This document shows positions 20,201 through 30,158 of a DNA stretch of 64,000 nt, piece after piece. This DNA comes from Hexactinellida sp. DTS-2022 (lineage: Eukaryota > Porifera > Hexactinellida). Made by a program: the position numbers and the translations under genes. The stretch is taken from NCBI GenBank assembly GCA_028753945.1, contig JAPNXP010000014.1:434001-498000 (forward strand). The letters run 5' to 3'. Below the pieces are notes generated by a model. It was not told the origin of the DNA, ran no database searches, and saw nothing but the letters and a program-made list of their open reading frames with translations. Position 1 is the stretch's first letter. Each line of letters begins with the position of its first letter.

Positions 20201-20320
20201 AACGTGTTCTGACATGTAATGTTCTTGTAAAGGGTCTGGGGTAGCGAATTCTTGATGACACTCGGGGCAAATAAAACCCTCCCTTACACTAGTAATATCA
20301 AAATCTTCTAATTGAGCCAT
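17300..20320 (-). CDS. Tensin with N-terminal EEA1-like C2H2 zinc finger, C1, PTP-C2, SH2 and PTB domains
   Basis: Intronless, 1006 residues. Residues 15-39 (EGFICPEC ... LQEHYMSEH; C18, C21, H34, H39) match the EEA1/Rabenosyn-5 Rab5-binding zinc finger. A C1-like domain follows (H93 to C130). The PTEN-like phosphatase domain (about 175-345) has HCVGGKGRTG with Cys281 and Arg287 intact, unlike catalytically dead vertebrate tensins 1 and 3. The C2 domain runs to about 490. After a low-complexity linker come SH2 (about 732-842, FVIRDS with the phosphotyrosine Arg) and the PTB domain (about 862-1000, AVYLGGLS). Known tensins bridge integrin tails, actin and phosphotyrosine proteins at adhesions. 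The C1 domain suggests TNS2-like architecture; the zinc finger is extra. The start is the first ATG, shortly after a stop. Confidence 0.92.
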   Translation of the reverse strand: MAQLEDFDITSVREGFICPECHQEFATPDPLQEHYMSEHVLPSSPIRSPEKKRTQSDDEQVTHIDLNYNPTELVDFAVLENTNGHTVEPANLHRPGMCLVCENIIFSVCYICVSCNMACHPKCLTEIGDCERKITIQEDMRLYEGKDFSFREKREKLGLTGIIKRVLSKRTDRYTEEGFDLDLTYITERIIAMSFPATGVESVYRNCLRDVAKMLMNKHGENYLVFNLSERRYDISKLNNQVLDFGWPDHLAPSLDRLCSICKSISSWLDSDSRHVAVVHCVGGKGRTGVVIAAYLHYSSICNTPESALDKFAMQRFFNQKHGVNQPSQRRYVYYFADLLAGQLIAHNRPVVITRITLQGIPNCDGKGGCKVYFKFYQNLKPLYTTPVYEATHNLGVLKIPLSPGLQLLGDVLIKCYNKKSVPGKRDCIFRVQFPSYVIETEQLVFDKNELDDAWKDKRYPNDGIVELLFSNQVTSRRTVSISPITILTEEAVSSSLKSDTYSNFRPDFNPLVPDSEDLRKFSELTQEELFKMSTYTPVDYNKKSLPVEIAIPHRKRNETDSTFGTPPEVVPYRGDDLPGDPEKSVFANTEARTSAHSVAFINRTVKEYRSRSKRKVEKIDRIPSTRSSIDAEDAVSRENSQKEIRINFDDIIICKIPDKGRSNTLTDTTLEGLNLEGIQKCLEIDQMDWEGKSGKKRIIKDNDYKNDEETLSLLRKLQEKKTRLVSDSIEDWYKSTITREASVRELIPLPVGSFVIRDSQTVMGGYALSLKVPDSFVLQKSQDTGEPLPRNPEDCVRHFLIAPHHRGIRLQGWEEPPFDNLTTFVIQHSSEPMALPCRLRIGKGEPPEPSPRGELKNIEISAKAVYLGGLSIAGKGTKVQMEEVAVKLSTAIKSLSILVEIKVSAKSGITIRDIDKKSFGSRQFSPRQVTLAALCPGIKWSGEVDIVETGGTEKFSNVNCFGLLVVIPIQSGLTCLIFADPSPSNISQTIVGYINTHLISLRNFV

Positions 20321-20574
20321 TTATTTAGATTAATTCAGTGAAAGTTTTGATTGATAATTTCACCTTTTATATTCAAACTTTGCATGTAGGATTTAAGCCT
20401 AATTTAGCCTTGTTAGACTGTCTCGAGATATAATTAACTAGAATTATTCTAGTAATTAATGAGATCAAATATCTCTCTATTAGTCATTAATTAATTCACT
20501 TTTGAACTTTCCTAATTTGGAAGAGTTTAAGTTTGTAATTTAAGATAAATTTATGCGTTATTGATTTATATGAT

Positions 20575-20768
20575 TACAGTCAGGTCTGCTTATTGTGAAC
20601 AATATTCGTCTGCTTAATGAATAACTATTTATGAACAAGCCCTATGGTCCCAAATTAACAACTTACATAGGGTTTGTATTTAGTTGAGTTCGCTTATTAT
20701 AAAGTATCTCTATTATGGACACAATATTTTGTCCCTTGAATGTTCATAATAAAATAACCTGACTGTAA
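20575..20768. mobile_element. MITE family D
   Basis: Ends TACAGTCAGGTCTGCTTATTG and 'aataacctgactgta'; holds 'cctatggtcccaaattaac'. Confidence 0.85.
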
Positions 20769-20774
20769 TCTAAT

Positions 20775-20927
20775 TACAGTGAACTCTCGTTTAATATAAC
20801 GAATTCCAATCGAACTTTGGTTTACTTCGTTAAATAACAAACTTCTTTATCCGTCTGGGGAATATAGTTATAAGCAGGTATTTCGTTTAATATCCGACTT
20901 CGTTATAACGGGAGTTTTACTTGTATA
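20775..20927. mobile_element. MITE family C
   Basis: Begins TACAGTGAACTCTCGTTTAAT, ends 'gttataacgggagttttac'. Separated from the D element by only a few bases. Confidence 0.8.
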
Positions 20928-21125
20928 ATACAATTAGTTTTCACAGGGTTCATTTTAGCAAGTAAATATAATCTTTTGATGAAACAATGGTTTTGCCTAA
21001 TATAATTGCTATAAGATTTCTCAACTTTTTTAAGGCCCATAGAACTTTTGTATTAAATTCGATTTAACAATGGATAGGCTATAACATCTATTTATTGCAG
21101 TTATTATATTTTACAATAGAAATCG

Positions 21126-21269
21126 GTTTTTTGTAACTAACTATTTATTATAATTGTGTAAGAAATCCCAATTTTGTTTTATTTTCAATCGGTTTATTCT
21201 AACTATCGGATTTTCTTACTTTATTTCCATGCAAATAATTGGTTAGAAAAAACCGGTTTCAACTGTATT
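21126..21269. mobile_element. MITE family O abutting COMMD5
   Basis: Ends 'gaaaaaaccggtttcaactg' just before the COMMD5 ATG at 21277, so it must supply the leader or core promoter unless an upstream exon exists. Confidence 0.75.
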
Positions 21270-21276
21270 AGATTTG

Positions 21277-21936
21277 ATGCGGAAACAAACTTCAGTTATT
21301 AGTGGCGGTATAGGAGAACGTACCCCTTTTTATGGGTTCCAAATTCCACAAGAAATAAAGTCATTTTTCACGATTAAAAAGGCGCTAGAATTGGATAAAC
21401 CTGCCTGGAAAAATATTCTAACTTTCGTGAATTTATATTTACAAAATCAAGATTTTGACAATGATAAATTCAACGAACTCCAGTCTACAATTCCTTTAAC
21501 CGAAGACGAATTAAAAGGTGTTATTTCTGCTATAATAATGATAGCTAGATGTGTGTTTAAAAACCCGATTATTAGACAAGAACATTTTGAAGAAGATCTA
21601 AGAAATTTGAAAATTCCAGACAATTGCATCTCGATTCTAAACAAAATGTTATTCGGTCCAAACCGTACAATTATCGACAGTAGTATTGTGAATTCCAGAG
21701 TGTCTCTTCCTAGATACCTAGCCTTTAAATGGCGCGTTGATGTAACTATTTCTAACACCTTTTTACAGCGAGCTCTCACACCAACTGTATTAGGCGAATT
21801 GTTGTTAGCAAACGGAAAATCGGCCTTATTTGAAATGTCGATTGAAAAATTTCACGAATTGAGGTTTAACGTTGCGTTAGTATTAAGGGATATGGGAGAA
21901 ATTGAGAGCCAACATAACGCATTGAAAATTGCATAG
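21277..21936 (+). CDS. COMMD5: COMM domain-containing protein 5
   Basis: Intronless, 219 residues, close to human COMMD5 (224). The C-terminal COMM domain shows AFKWRVDVTISNTFLQRAL, LTPTVLGELLLANG, SALFEMSIEKFHELRF and NVALVLRDM, aligning with human FRWRVDVAIS, LQPSVLMQLKL, FEVPTAKFQELRYSVALVLKEM. The N-terminal part is the helical HN domain. COMMD5 belongs to the Commander complex (with CCDC22/CCDC93 and Retriever), which recycles cargo from endosomes, and it also modulates NF-kB. The ATG follows the end of a family O MITE by about eight bases, so the transcript start probably lies within that element. Confidence 0.92.
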   Translation: MRKQTSVISGGIGERTPFYGFQIPQEIKSFFTIKKALELDKPAWKNILTFVNLYLQNQDFDNDKFNELQSTIPLTEDELKGVISAIIMIARCVFKNPIIRQEHFEEDLRNLKIPDNCISILNKMLFGPNRTIIDSSIVNSRVSLPRYLAFKWRVDVTISNTFLQRALTPTVLGELLLANGKSALFEMSIEKFHELRFNVALVLRDMGEIESQHNALKIA

Positions 21937-22070
21937 TTGCTATTTATATAACAATTTTATTTGTCTATATTATTAGTGTATTGGAATAGTATTGGTATTA
22001 GATTGTAATGGAATATTTGATACTAATATGTTGAATAGTTATTCTATATAGGAATTGCAAATACAGTAGA

Positions 22071-22238
22071 ACTTCGTTAGTAGGAACACCAGGGGACCGT
22101 CAAAATGTATTCTCCTTATCCGGAATTCGTATTAACCAACATTGTTTGTATTGAAGAGGCTTTGAAGGGGACTGAAATAATATTCGTATTAACTCAATTT
22201 CATACCAACCGTGTTTGTACTAACGAGGTTCTACTTAT
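22071..22238. mobile_element. MITE family A
   Basis: Starts TACAGTAGAACTTCGTTAG and ends 'taacgaggttctac', running into an L-element end ('ttggccaacacttttc'). Confidence 0.8.
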
Positions 22239-22274
22239 ATTGGCCAACACTTTTCTTATACAATTGTTGTTATT

Positions 22275-22648
22275 ATAACCGGTGTGCTTATATCCGATAT
22301 GTTCTTATATCCGATATGCTCTTATAACCAGTGTTCTTATATCCGATATGCTCTTATAACCAGTGTGCTTATATCCGATATGCTCTTAAACCAGTGTGCT
22401 TATATCCGATATGCTCTTAAACCAGTGTGCTTATATCCGATATGTTCTTATATCCGATATGCTCTTATAACCAGTGTGCTTATATCCGATATGCTCTTAT
22501 AACCAGTGTGCTTATATCCGACATGTTCTTATAACCAGGTGCTTATATCCGATATGTTCTTATAACCAGGTGCTTATATCCGACATGTTCTTATAACCAG
22601 GTGCTTATATCCGATATGTTCTTATAACCGGTGTGCTTATATCCTACA
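22275..22648. repeat. Tandem array of E-type words upstream of mRPL20
   Basis: About a dozen copies of a roughly 30-bp unit alternating 'gtgcttatatccgatatg' and 'ctcttataaccagt' (Tyr/Ser-rich frames are artefacts). The words match family E elements. The array ends 26 bp before the mRPL20 ATG. Confidence 0.85.
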
Positions 22649-22673
22649 TATAATAGCCTAGGCCTAGGGTACA

Positions 22674-23514
22674 ATGGGTATAAAGGAAATGAGTCGGGGC
22701 ATGAAGCTAGTTCGCTACATGCGCAAGGCCCGCATCAAGGCGCTAGCAAAGGGATTCCGAGGAATGGCTAAGACGAGCTACAGAATAGCTATAAGGAGAG
22801 TGCATAGAGCTCTGACGAAGTCGTATACGGGCAGGAGACTCAAGAAGAGAGACATGAGACAACTCTGGATAACCAGACTGGGTTTGTAGTTGTAGATAGC
22901 TATAGTAGTTAGTAGTTAGTAGGAACACGGTAAATACGGAACTCCGGTCAATTCTGGACAATAATTAATAGCAGAGTAGTATACAGTATAACCTCGTTAG
23001 TAGATATTACGAACACGGTAATACGAACACTTTTCAAAGCTTTTCAATACAAATGATAACTAACTAACTGAATAACGAACTATACAGTAAAACCTAGTTA
23101 GTACGAACACGAGTAATACGAACACTATTTAAAGCCATTTCCTATAAGATATACTATACAGTAGACTCTCGTTAATAGGAACACGGATATTCCCCTAGCC
23201 TATACAAATGCATGCAAGCGACTCCGGTTAATACGAATTCCGGATAATACGAACATATTAAGACGGTCCCCTGGTGTTCCTATTAACGAGGATCTGCTGT
23301 ATATTATATTATTATATTTATAGAAGCTGGCACTTTCCAACACGGACTTCCTTTCTCTCGGTTTATGAATGGAATCTACGAATCTCGAATTCAGCTCGAC
23401 AAGAAGATAATGTCACAGCTGGCAATTCACGAACCTTTTACTTTCCAAGGAATTGTCAAGATTGCTTCTAAGCATTTCGAGTATATAGCAGAGCGATGGA
23501 GGAAAATATACTGA
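22674..23514 (+). CDS. MRPL20: Mitochondrial ribosomal protein bL20m, two exons
   Basis: Exon 1, 22674-22881, encodes RYMRKARIKALAKGFRGMAK, RVHRALTKSYTGRRLKKRDM and LWITRL, matching human [22 protein letters not shown] and KKKNMRTLWINRI. Exon 2 starts at 23324 (acceptor 'ttatag') and gives EAGTFQHGLPFSRFMNGI, IQLDKKIMSQLAIHEPFTF and the stop at 23514, matching human HGLKYPALIGN and LNRKVLADLAIYEPKTF. The join is in phase (G|AA) and gives about 132 residues. It is an RNA-binding protein of the mitochondrial large subunit. Exon 1 is more GC-rich than the intron. Confidence 0.92.
22915..23128. mobile_element. Fragments of MITE family A in MRPL20 intron
   Basis: Broken pieces such as 'gttagtaggaacacgg', 'tacagtataacctcgttag' and 'tacagtaaaacctagttag' without matching right ends. 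Confidence 0.6.
23156..23302. mobile_element. MITE family A
   Basis: Ends TACAGTAGACTCTCGTTAATA and 'aacgaggatctgctgta'. It lies 22 bp before MRPL20 exon 2. Confidence 0.8.
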
Positions 23515-23599
23515 ATTATTCTATTGATTTATAGCGAAATTAGTGTCACTTGTTTCTTATTAATGCGATTTGTTATTAATTTTAATAGTAATTACGGTA

Positions 23600-23730
23600 C
23601 TTATATATCGGCTAACACCTTTTCTAATGTATTTTTTTTTCAAAACATCAAAAATCATTTAAAATTTATTTTCGAAGTCGGGTTTTATATATAATGAAAA
23701 GGTGTTGGCCAATATACAAGTAAGCGATTT
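23600..23730. mobile_element. MITE family L
   Basis: Inverted ends 'tatatcggctaacacctttt' and 'aaaaggtgttggccaatata', between convergent MRPL20 and NDR kinase genes. Confidence 0.75.
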
Positions 23731-23947
23731 CAAAATGGATTTACTAATGTGGGCAAATTTTAAATTAAAAGTTAATTCCTAAATGTAAAAAAAACTAAGA
23801 AAAACTGATAATTTAGCTGTCGCTATATAAGTACATATCTCATTATGATTAAATAATTCCCCAAATATCATAAATAAACAACAACAACAACAACATCAAC
23901 AAGCCTATTAATCACCAATGAATAGCAGTAGGCAATCAACCAATAAA

Positions 23948-26382
<2,435 letters not shown>

Positions 26383-26501
26383 TATTTATAGCTAAGTTGA
26401 ATGATTCATTGAAAATAACAAGCATTATTGTTACATATTTTATGATTGTTTAATGTGCTCACAATCACTATAATTTATAAGAATATCTGTTTAATAGAAG
26501 C

Positions 26502-26698
26502 AAGGAATTATCCAGGAGCGCGAGACGCTCCTTTTGGAGTATATTTTTTGGAAAATTTTAATTTAGGAGCGCAAAAATTTGGAATCCTCTCCTATACCGT
26601 AGCATTAATTTGTGATTTAGGCGTATGAAAATTGGATCAGACCAGGATTAGGAGCGTATTTACAAATGGCTGTATAAATATAATACACTGAATAAAAG
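26502..26698. mobile_element. Family M repeat
   Basis: Same blocks and orientation as 25938-26122, upstream of the NDR kinase start, so the kinase promoter lies between or within two M copies. Confidence 0.8.
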
Positions 26699-26863
26699 CT
26701 AGTATTATAAAGTAAGAACTTCCTGATATGTAGACGATTATAAAAGCCCATAAAAACTAAGATAAAATTAGTAGACCATAATAATGCCCCTGCCGTCTAT
26801 GGGTAATACTATTTAAGTCAATAAAACCTGATCTAGAACTAGACGGTATTCATGAAGTAAACT

Positions 26864-27008
26864 CTCGCTAATACGAATTTGCATAAGGCGAACAAGGTTA
26901 ATTCCCCTAGCCTATAAAAGCCATGCAAGTCACTCCGTTAATAGGAATCCCAGATAATACGAACATATTAAGATGGTCCCCTTTGTTCCTATTAACAGTC
27001 TACTGTAT
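26864..27008. mobile_element. MITE family A (degenerate)
   Basis: Holds the A words 'ccctagcctataaaag', 'gatggtccc' and the end 'aacagtctactgta'. Confidence 0.65.
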
Positions 27009-27077
27009 GTCGTTTCTAATTAACAGGCGAAATATTTTAAACATAATTTTAATTCCTTTACACGAAGCGGTTTTGAT

Positions 27078-27277
27078 ATACAGTCAGGTTCTTTTATTAT
27101 GAACATTCAAGGGACCAAAAATTGTGTTCATAATAGAGATACTTCATAATAAGCGAACTCAACTTAATACAAACCCTATGTAAGTTATTTAATTGGGACC
27201 ATAGGGCTTGTTCATAATAAAAAATCTTCATATTAAGCAGACGAAATCTTGTTCATAATAAAGAGACCTGACTGTAT
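27078..27277. mobile_element. MITE family D
   Basis: Ends TACAGTCAGGTTCTTTTATTA and 'ataaagagacctgactgta'. It preserves 'tcatattaagcagacga', the empty-site sequence for the foldback at 51975-52763. Confidence 0.85.
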
Positions 27278-27416
27278 ATCACACATTAATTCATTCAATA
27301 TTCCAACAAAACTTGCTACATTAAACATCGTTGTTATAAGCTATAAACAATAATAAACTATAAACAATAATAAATCCAAATCCAAATCCTACGTAAATAC
27401 AAAACCATTCCAGCCA

Positions 27417-28472
27417 TCAGTCAGTGGAATATTGTGAATAAAAAGGATCAGTTTCATAAATTGTTTCTCTGCTATGATAATTAATAACAGATTTCTCGAT
27501 AATGTCTTTAGTATGTAAGGCCACACGATGAGTTTCAACCATACGAACACCAGGATGGGATATGTACACAATTCTCGCTATAATGGCTGCAATTAACATT
27601 AGCGATATTGTTATAAAGGAATGGATTTGGTTCGTAACATCAATAGCTGTAAAGGGAGGGTGACATTTGATAATATCAAGCGTGACGAATAAACTTAGAA
27701 TAATTCGTAGGGTAAAGACTGAATTTAAAACACTGTGTAGTAAAAGGAATTTCGAAAGAAAATGTGTTCCACCAAAATATTTCCAATTAGATTGTACCAT
27801 ACGCATTAAGCTTGAATTTCCGATTAAGAATGAAGTTATTCGTACAATATTCAAATATAAATAAGCTGTATCTGGTGAGAAAGGGGCATGGAAATTGTAC
27901 CAACTTTGGTTTTCTGTGAAGATTATTATTCCAAGGAAATCAACTCCAGGTACCACAACAACCATTTGGGCAATTAAAATGTTATAAATGACTAATCGTC
28001 TCTTATTGACACTCCTGTGAATACACCAATTACACCAACAAAGTGGAAATAAACTCACAATTATACCGTCAATGTGAGTAAGCATAGCGGTCTTTCCACC
28101 ATGCATTATAACGATTAAATTCAGAAATTGGTAAACGGCAAAAGCTAGCATCATTTCTGCCATTAACTGACAAACAATGGCCGCGCGTAAGAATACTATC
28201 ATTAGTAAATATACAATTGAAACTGCAAAGAATAGAGATACATTCCAAAAAATAGAATATTTCAATTCATGGTCAAAATTTTTCATGCTTTTTAGAAGTG
28301 TTATGAAGTTTAACACGGCGATTACACCAATAATGAACACCAAACATAATGCTATGGATATTAAGATTATGTATGGTAAAGTAGTATCGAGGGAAATTGG
28401 ATATAAAGTAGTGTTGAAGATCTGATTGAGATCTGGAGTTGTTGATGGACAAACTAAAGAATTGTTAGCCAT
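27417..28472 (-). CDS. Organic solute transporter alpha-like (SLC51A/TMEM184 family) membrane protein
   Basis: Intronless, 351 residues, about seven hydrophobic segments. The order and spacing resemble OST-alpha: helices 1-3, then the conserved MLAFAVYQFLNLIVIMHGGK stretch, where vertebrate OST-alpha has FYLLMLVMVEGFGGK, followed by a Cys/Trp-rich loop (FPLCWCNWC) and four further helices. In vertebrates OST-alpha pairs with OST-beta to move bile acids and steroids across basolateral membranes; the family also includes TMEM184 and fungal/plant relatives of unclear role. No OST-beta is visible here, so the substrate is inference. The start is the ATG immediately before NNSLVC; an A element begins 28 bp upstream. 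Confidence 0.78.
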   Translation of the reverse strand: MANNSLVCPSTTPDLNQIFNTTLYPISLDTTLPYIILISIALCLVFIIGVIAVLNFITLLKSMKNFDHELKYSIFWNVSLFFAVSIVYLLMIVFLRAAIVCQLMAEMMLAFAVYQFLNLIVIMHGGKTAMLTHIDGIIVSLFPLCWCNWCIHRSVNKRRLVIYNILIAQMVVVVPGVDFLGIIIFTENQSWYNFHAPFSPDTAYLYLNIVRITSFLIGNSSLMRMVQSNWKYFGGTHFLSKFLLLHSVLNSVFTLRIILSLFVTLDIIKCHPPFTAIDVTNQIHSFITISLMLIAAIIARIVYISHPGVRMVETHRVALHTKDIIEKSVINYHSRETIYETDPFYSQYSTD

Positions 28473-28499
28473 CTCTTCAGAATTATCTAATTACTTTAA

Positions 28500-28671
28500 T
28501 TACAGTAGAACCTAGTTAATACGAACACCAACGGATGGTAAAATTTGTTCGCTTTATCCGGAGTAATACCCATTGAATAGCCATTGTAGGGACCTGATTT
28601 TGTGGAACTGTTTGTTCGTATATCCGGAAATTCGTATTAACTGTGTTCGTACTAACGAGGTTCTACTGTAT
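28500..28671. mobile_element. MITE family A upstream of the OST-alpha-like gene
   Basis: Ends TACAGTAGAACCTAGTTAATA and 'aacgaggttctactgta'. Confidence 0.85.
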
Positions 28672-28674
28672 AAG

Positions 28675-28797
28675 GAATTAGTATATATCGGCATTACCTT
28701 TTCTATTGTAATTTTAGGAAATTTCCTAAGATCAATAATTCATCAATAATTCAAGTGGAGTTTTATATTGAGGTGTTGGTTGATATAATAAGTAAGT
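28675..28797. mobile_element. MITE family L
   Basis: Inverted ends 'tatatatcggcattacctttt' and 'aggtgttggttgatata', directly after the A element. Confidence 0.65.
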
Positions 28798-30158
28798 CTT
28801 ATTTTAAATCTCTTTCAGTTTTGAGCGGGAAAGAAATGTTTTACAAGTTAGTAACGGAATTATAACTTTGGAATCTTTAATTATTATTTGAAGTTTAAAT
28901 AGAAAATTCCAGTTTGCCTAATAATTTTAAGTTGGTTATGAAACTTGTATATAGTAATGTTATAGACATTATGCTTATATTTCTATTTATTCATTTTACG
29001 AAGTATTCAATTTATGAGTTTACTTATACAGCGATCATCGGTATCACCGATCATCGGCGTTTGTATTAAAAAACCTGGCTACTTTCTACCGATTGTTTTT
29101 TAATGTTTAAAAAACACCATCGGTACAAACTAGCCAGGTTATTTAAAACAAACGCCGATGATCGCTGTATAAGTAAATTCTCAATTTATTAATTTCAAAA
29201 ATACTCATACGTATAATTTAATTTTCTTTTTACAATCTTTCTATATTTTTGTATCTTTAGGAATGTTTTGAAGATAACAACAACTACATTTCGCAAAAAG
29301 GTACGTATATATTATATTTGTATAATCAATAGGTTATATTTCGGCTTGAAATTATCCTTGTAAGTAATAAATTGATACAAACGGGTTTGTTACATCAAGT
29401 TACATAAAGTATTAAATTCGTTCACAATAAGAGGCCTTAAATTTTATATGGGATAGTAAACTTAATCTGTGGCTATTAAATTATAATAATATTCAATATA
29501 CTACGTATATAAATGATTAACCAGTTGGCTCATAATATAATATCATATTCATATTATACTCAGCAAAACTTATTTTATAAATATGTAATTGAGGAGCAGT
29601 AATTTGAACCTTTGCATTGCACAATCACTTACTTACCTCTCGATAGTAGTACACTTGTATTACTTAATTACATAGGGATAGATTATATTTAATTACAAAC
29701 CTAATTTAACCTTGTTATAATTACCCGTATGAAGGTAACAGCGTACATAAATAACAAATTACGTATATTTTGTCACTCTATAATTTATAGTTTAATTTAT
29801 CAGCTCACACTAGTATAATACACCAAATGATCCAATTTTGCAGATAATTACTGACAAATCAGTGATTTAAACAATTTCAAAACTAAGAGTGGGTAGCAAA
29901 CTAGCAATAGTTATGCAAATTAATTTTCAACCACATATGAAAAGTATAATCGAAGACATTGATTCAATCTAGCCTATACTAAACCTATACAATTCACAAC
30001 TATGTTAATCTCTACTTTTTTGGTTAGAGTTAACTCAAACGAAAGACTAATTTCAAAATAGATCGATTATCTAAGTGAATATATAGTATGATATCAAGCA
30101 AAAAGCTCTGTGATTTTAAACTGGAAGGGGTAATTGTATAAAATAATATCAGTTCAAA
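28798..30158. other. Intergenic region with one hairpin element
   Basis: No ORF supported. It holds the Q hairpin (29022-29177) and one 40-bp exon-like segment (29261-29300, acceptor 'ctttag', donor GTACGT) that could be a 5' untranslated exon of the following gene. Otherwise AT-rich. Confidence 0.5.
29022..29177. mobile_element. Hairpin element Q
   Basis: Two arms of about 60 bp are near-perfect inverted repeats ('acttataca gcgatcatcgg' outer, 'aacctggctac' inner). The left arm has an extra 16-bp duplication around 'ggtatcaccgatcatc'. No other copy in the window. Confidence 0.8.

Noticed and set aside
22284-22645. CRISPR-like regular array
   Set aside because: Repeats are contiguous with no unique spacers, in a eukaryotic genome, and match family E words.
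29261-29300. Isolated exon-like segment with acceptor and donor
   Set aside because: Only 40 bp, not linkable in phase to a coding neighbour. Kept only as a possible untranslated exon of the Ig/TSP1/PLAC gene.
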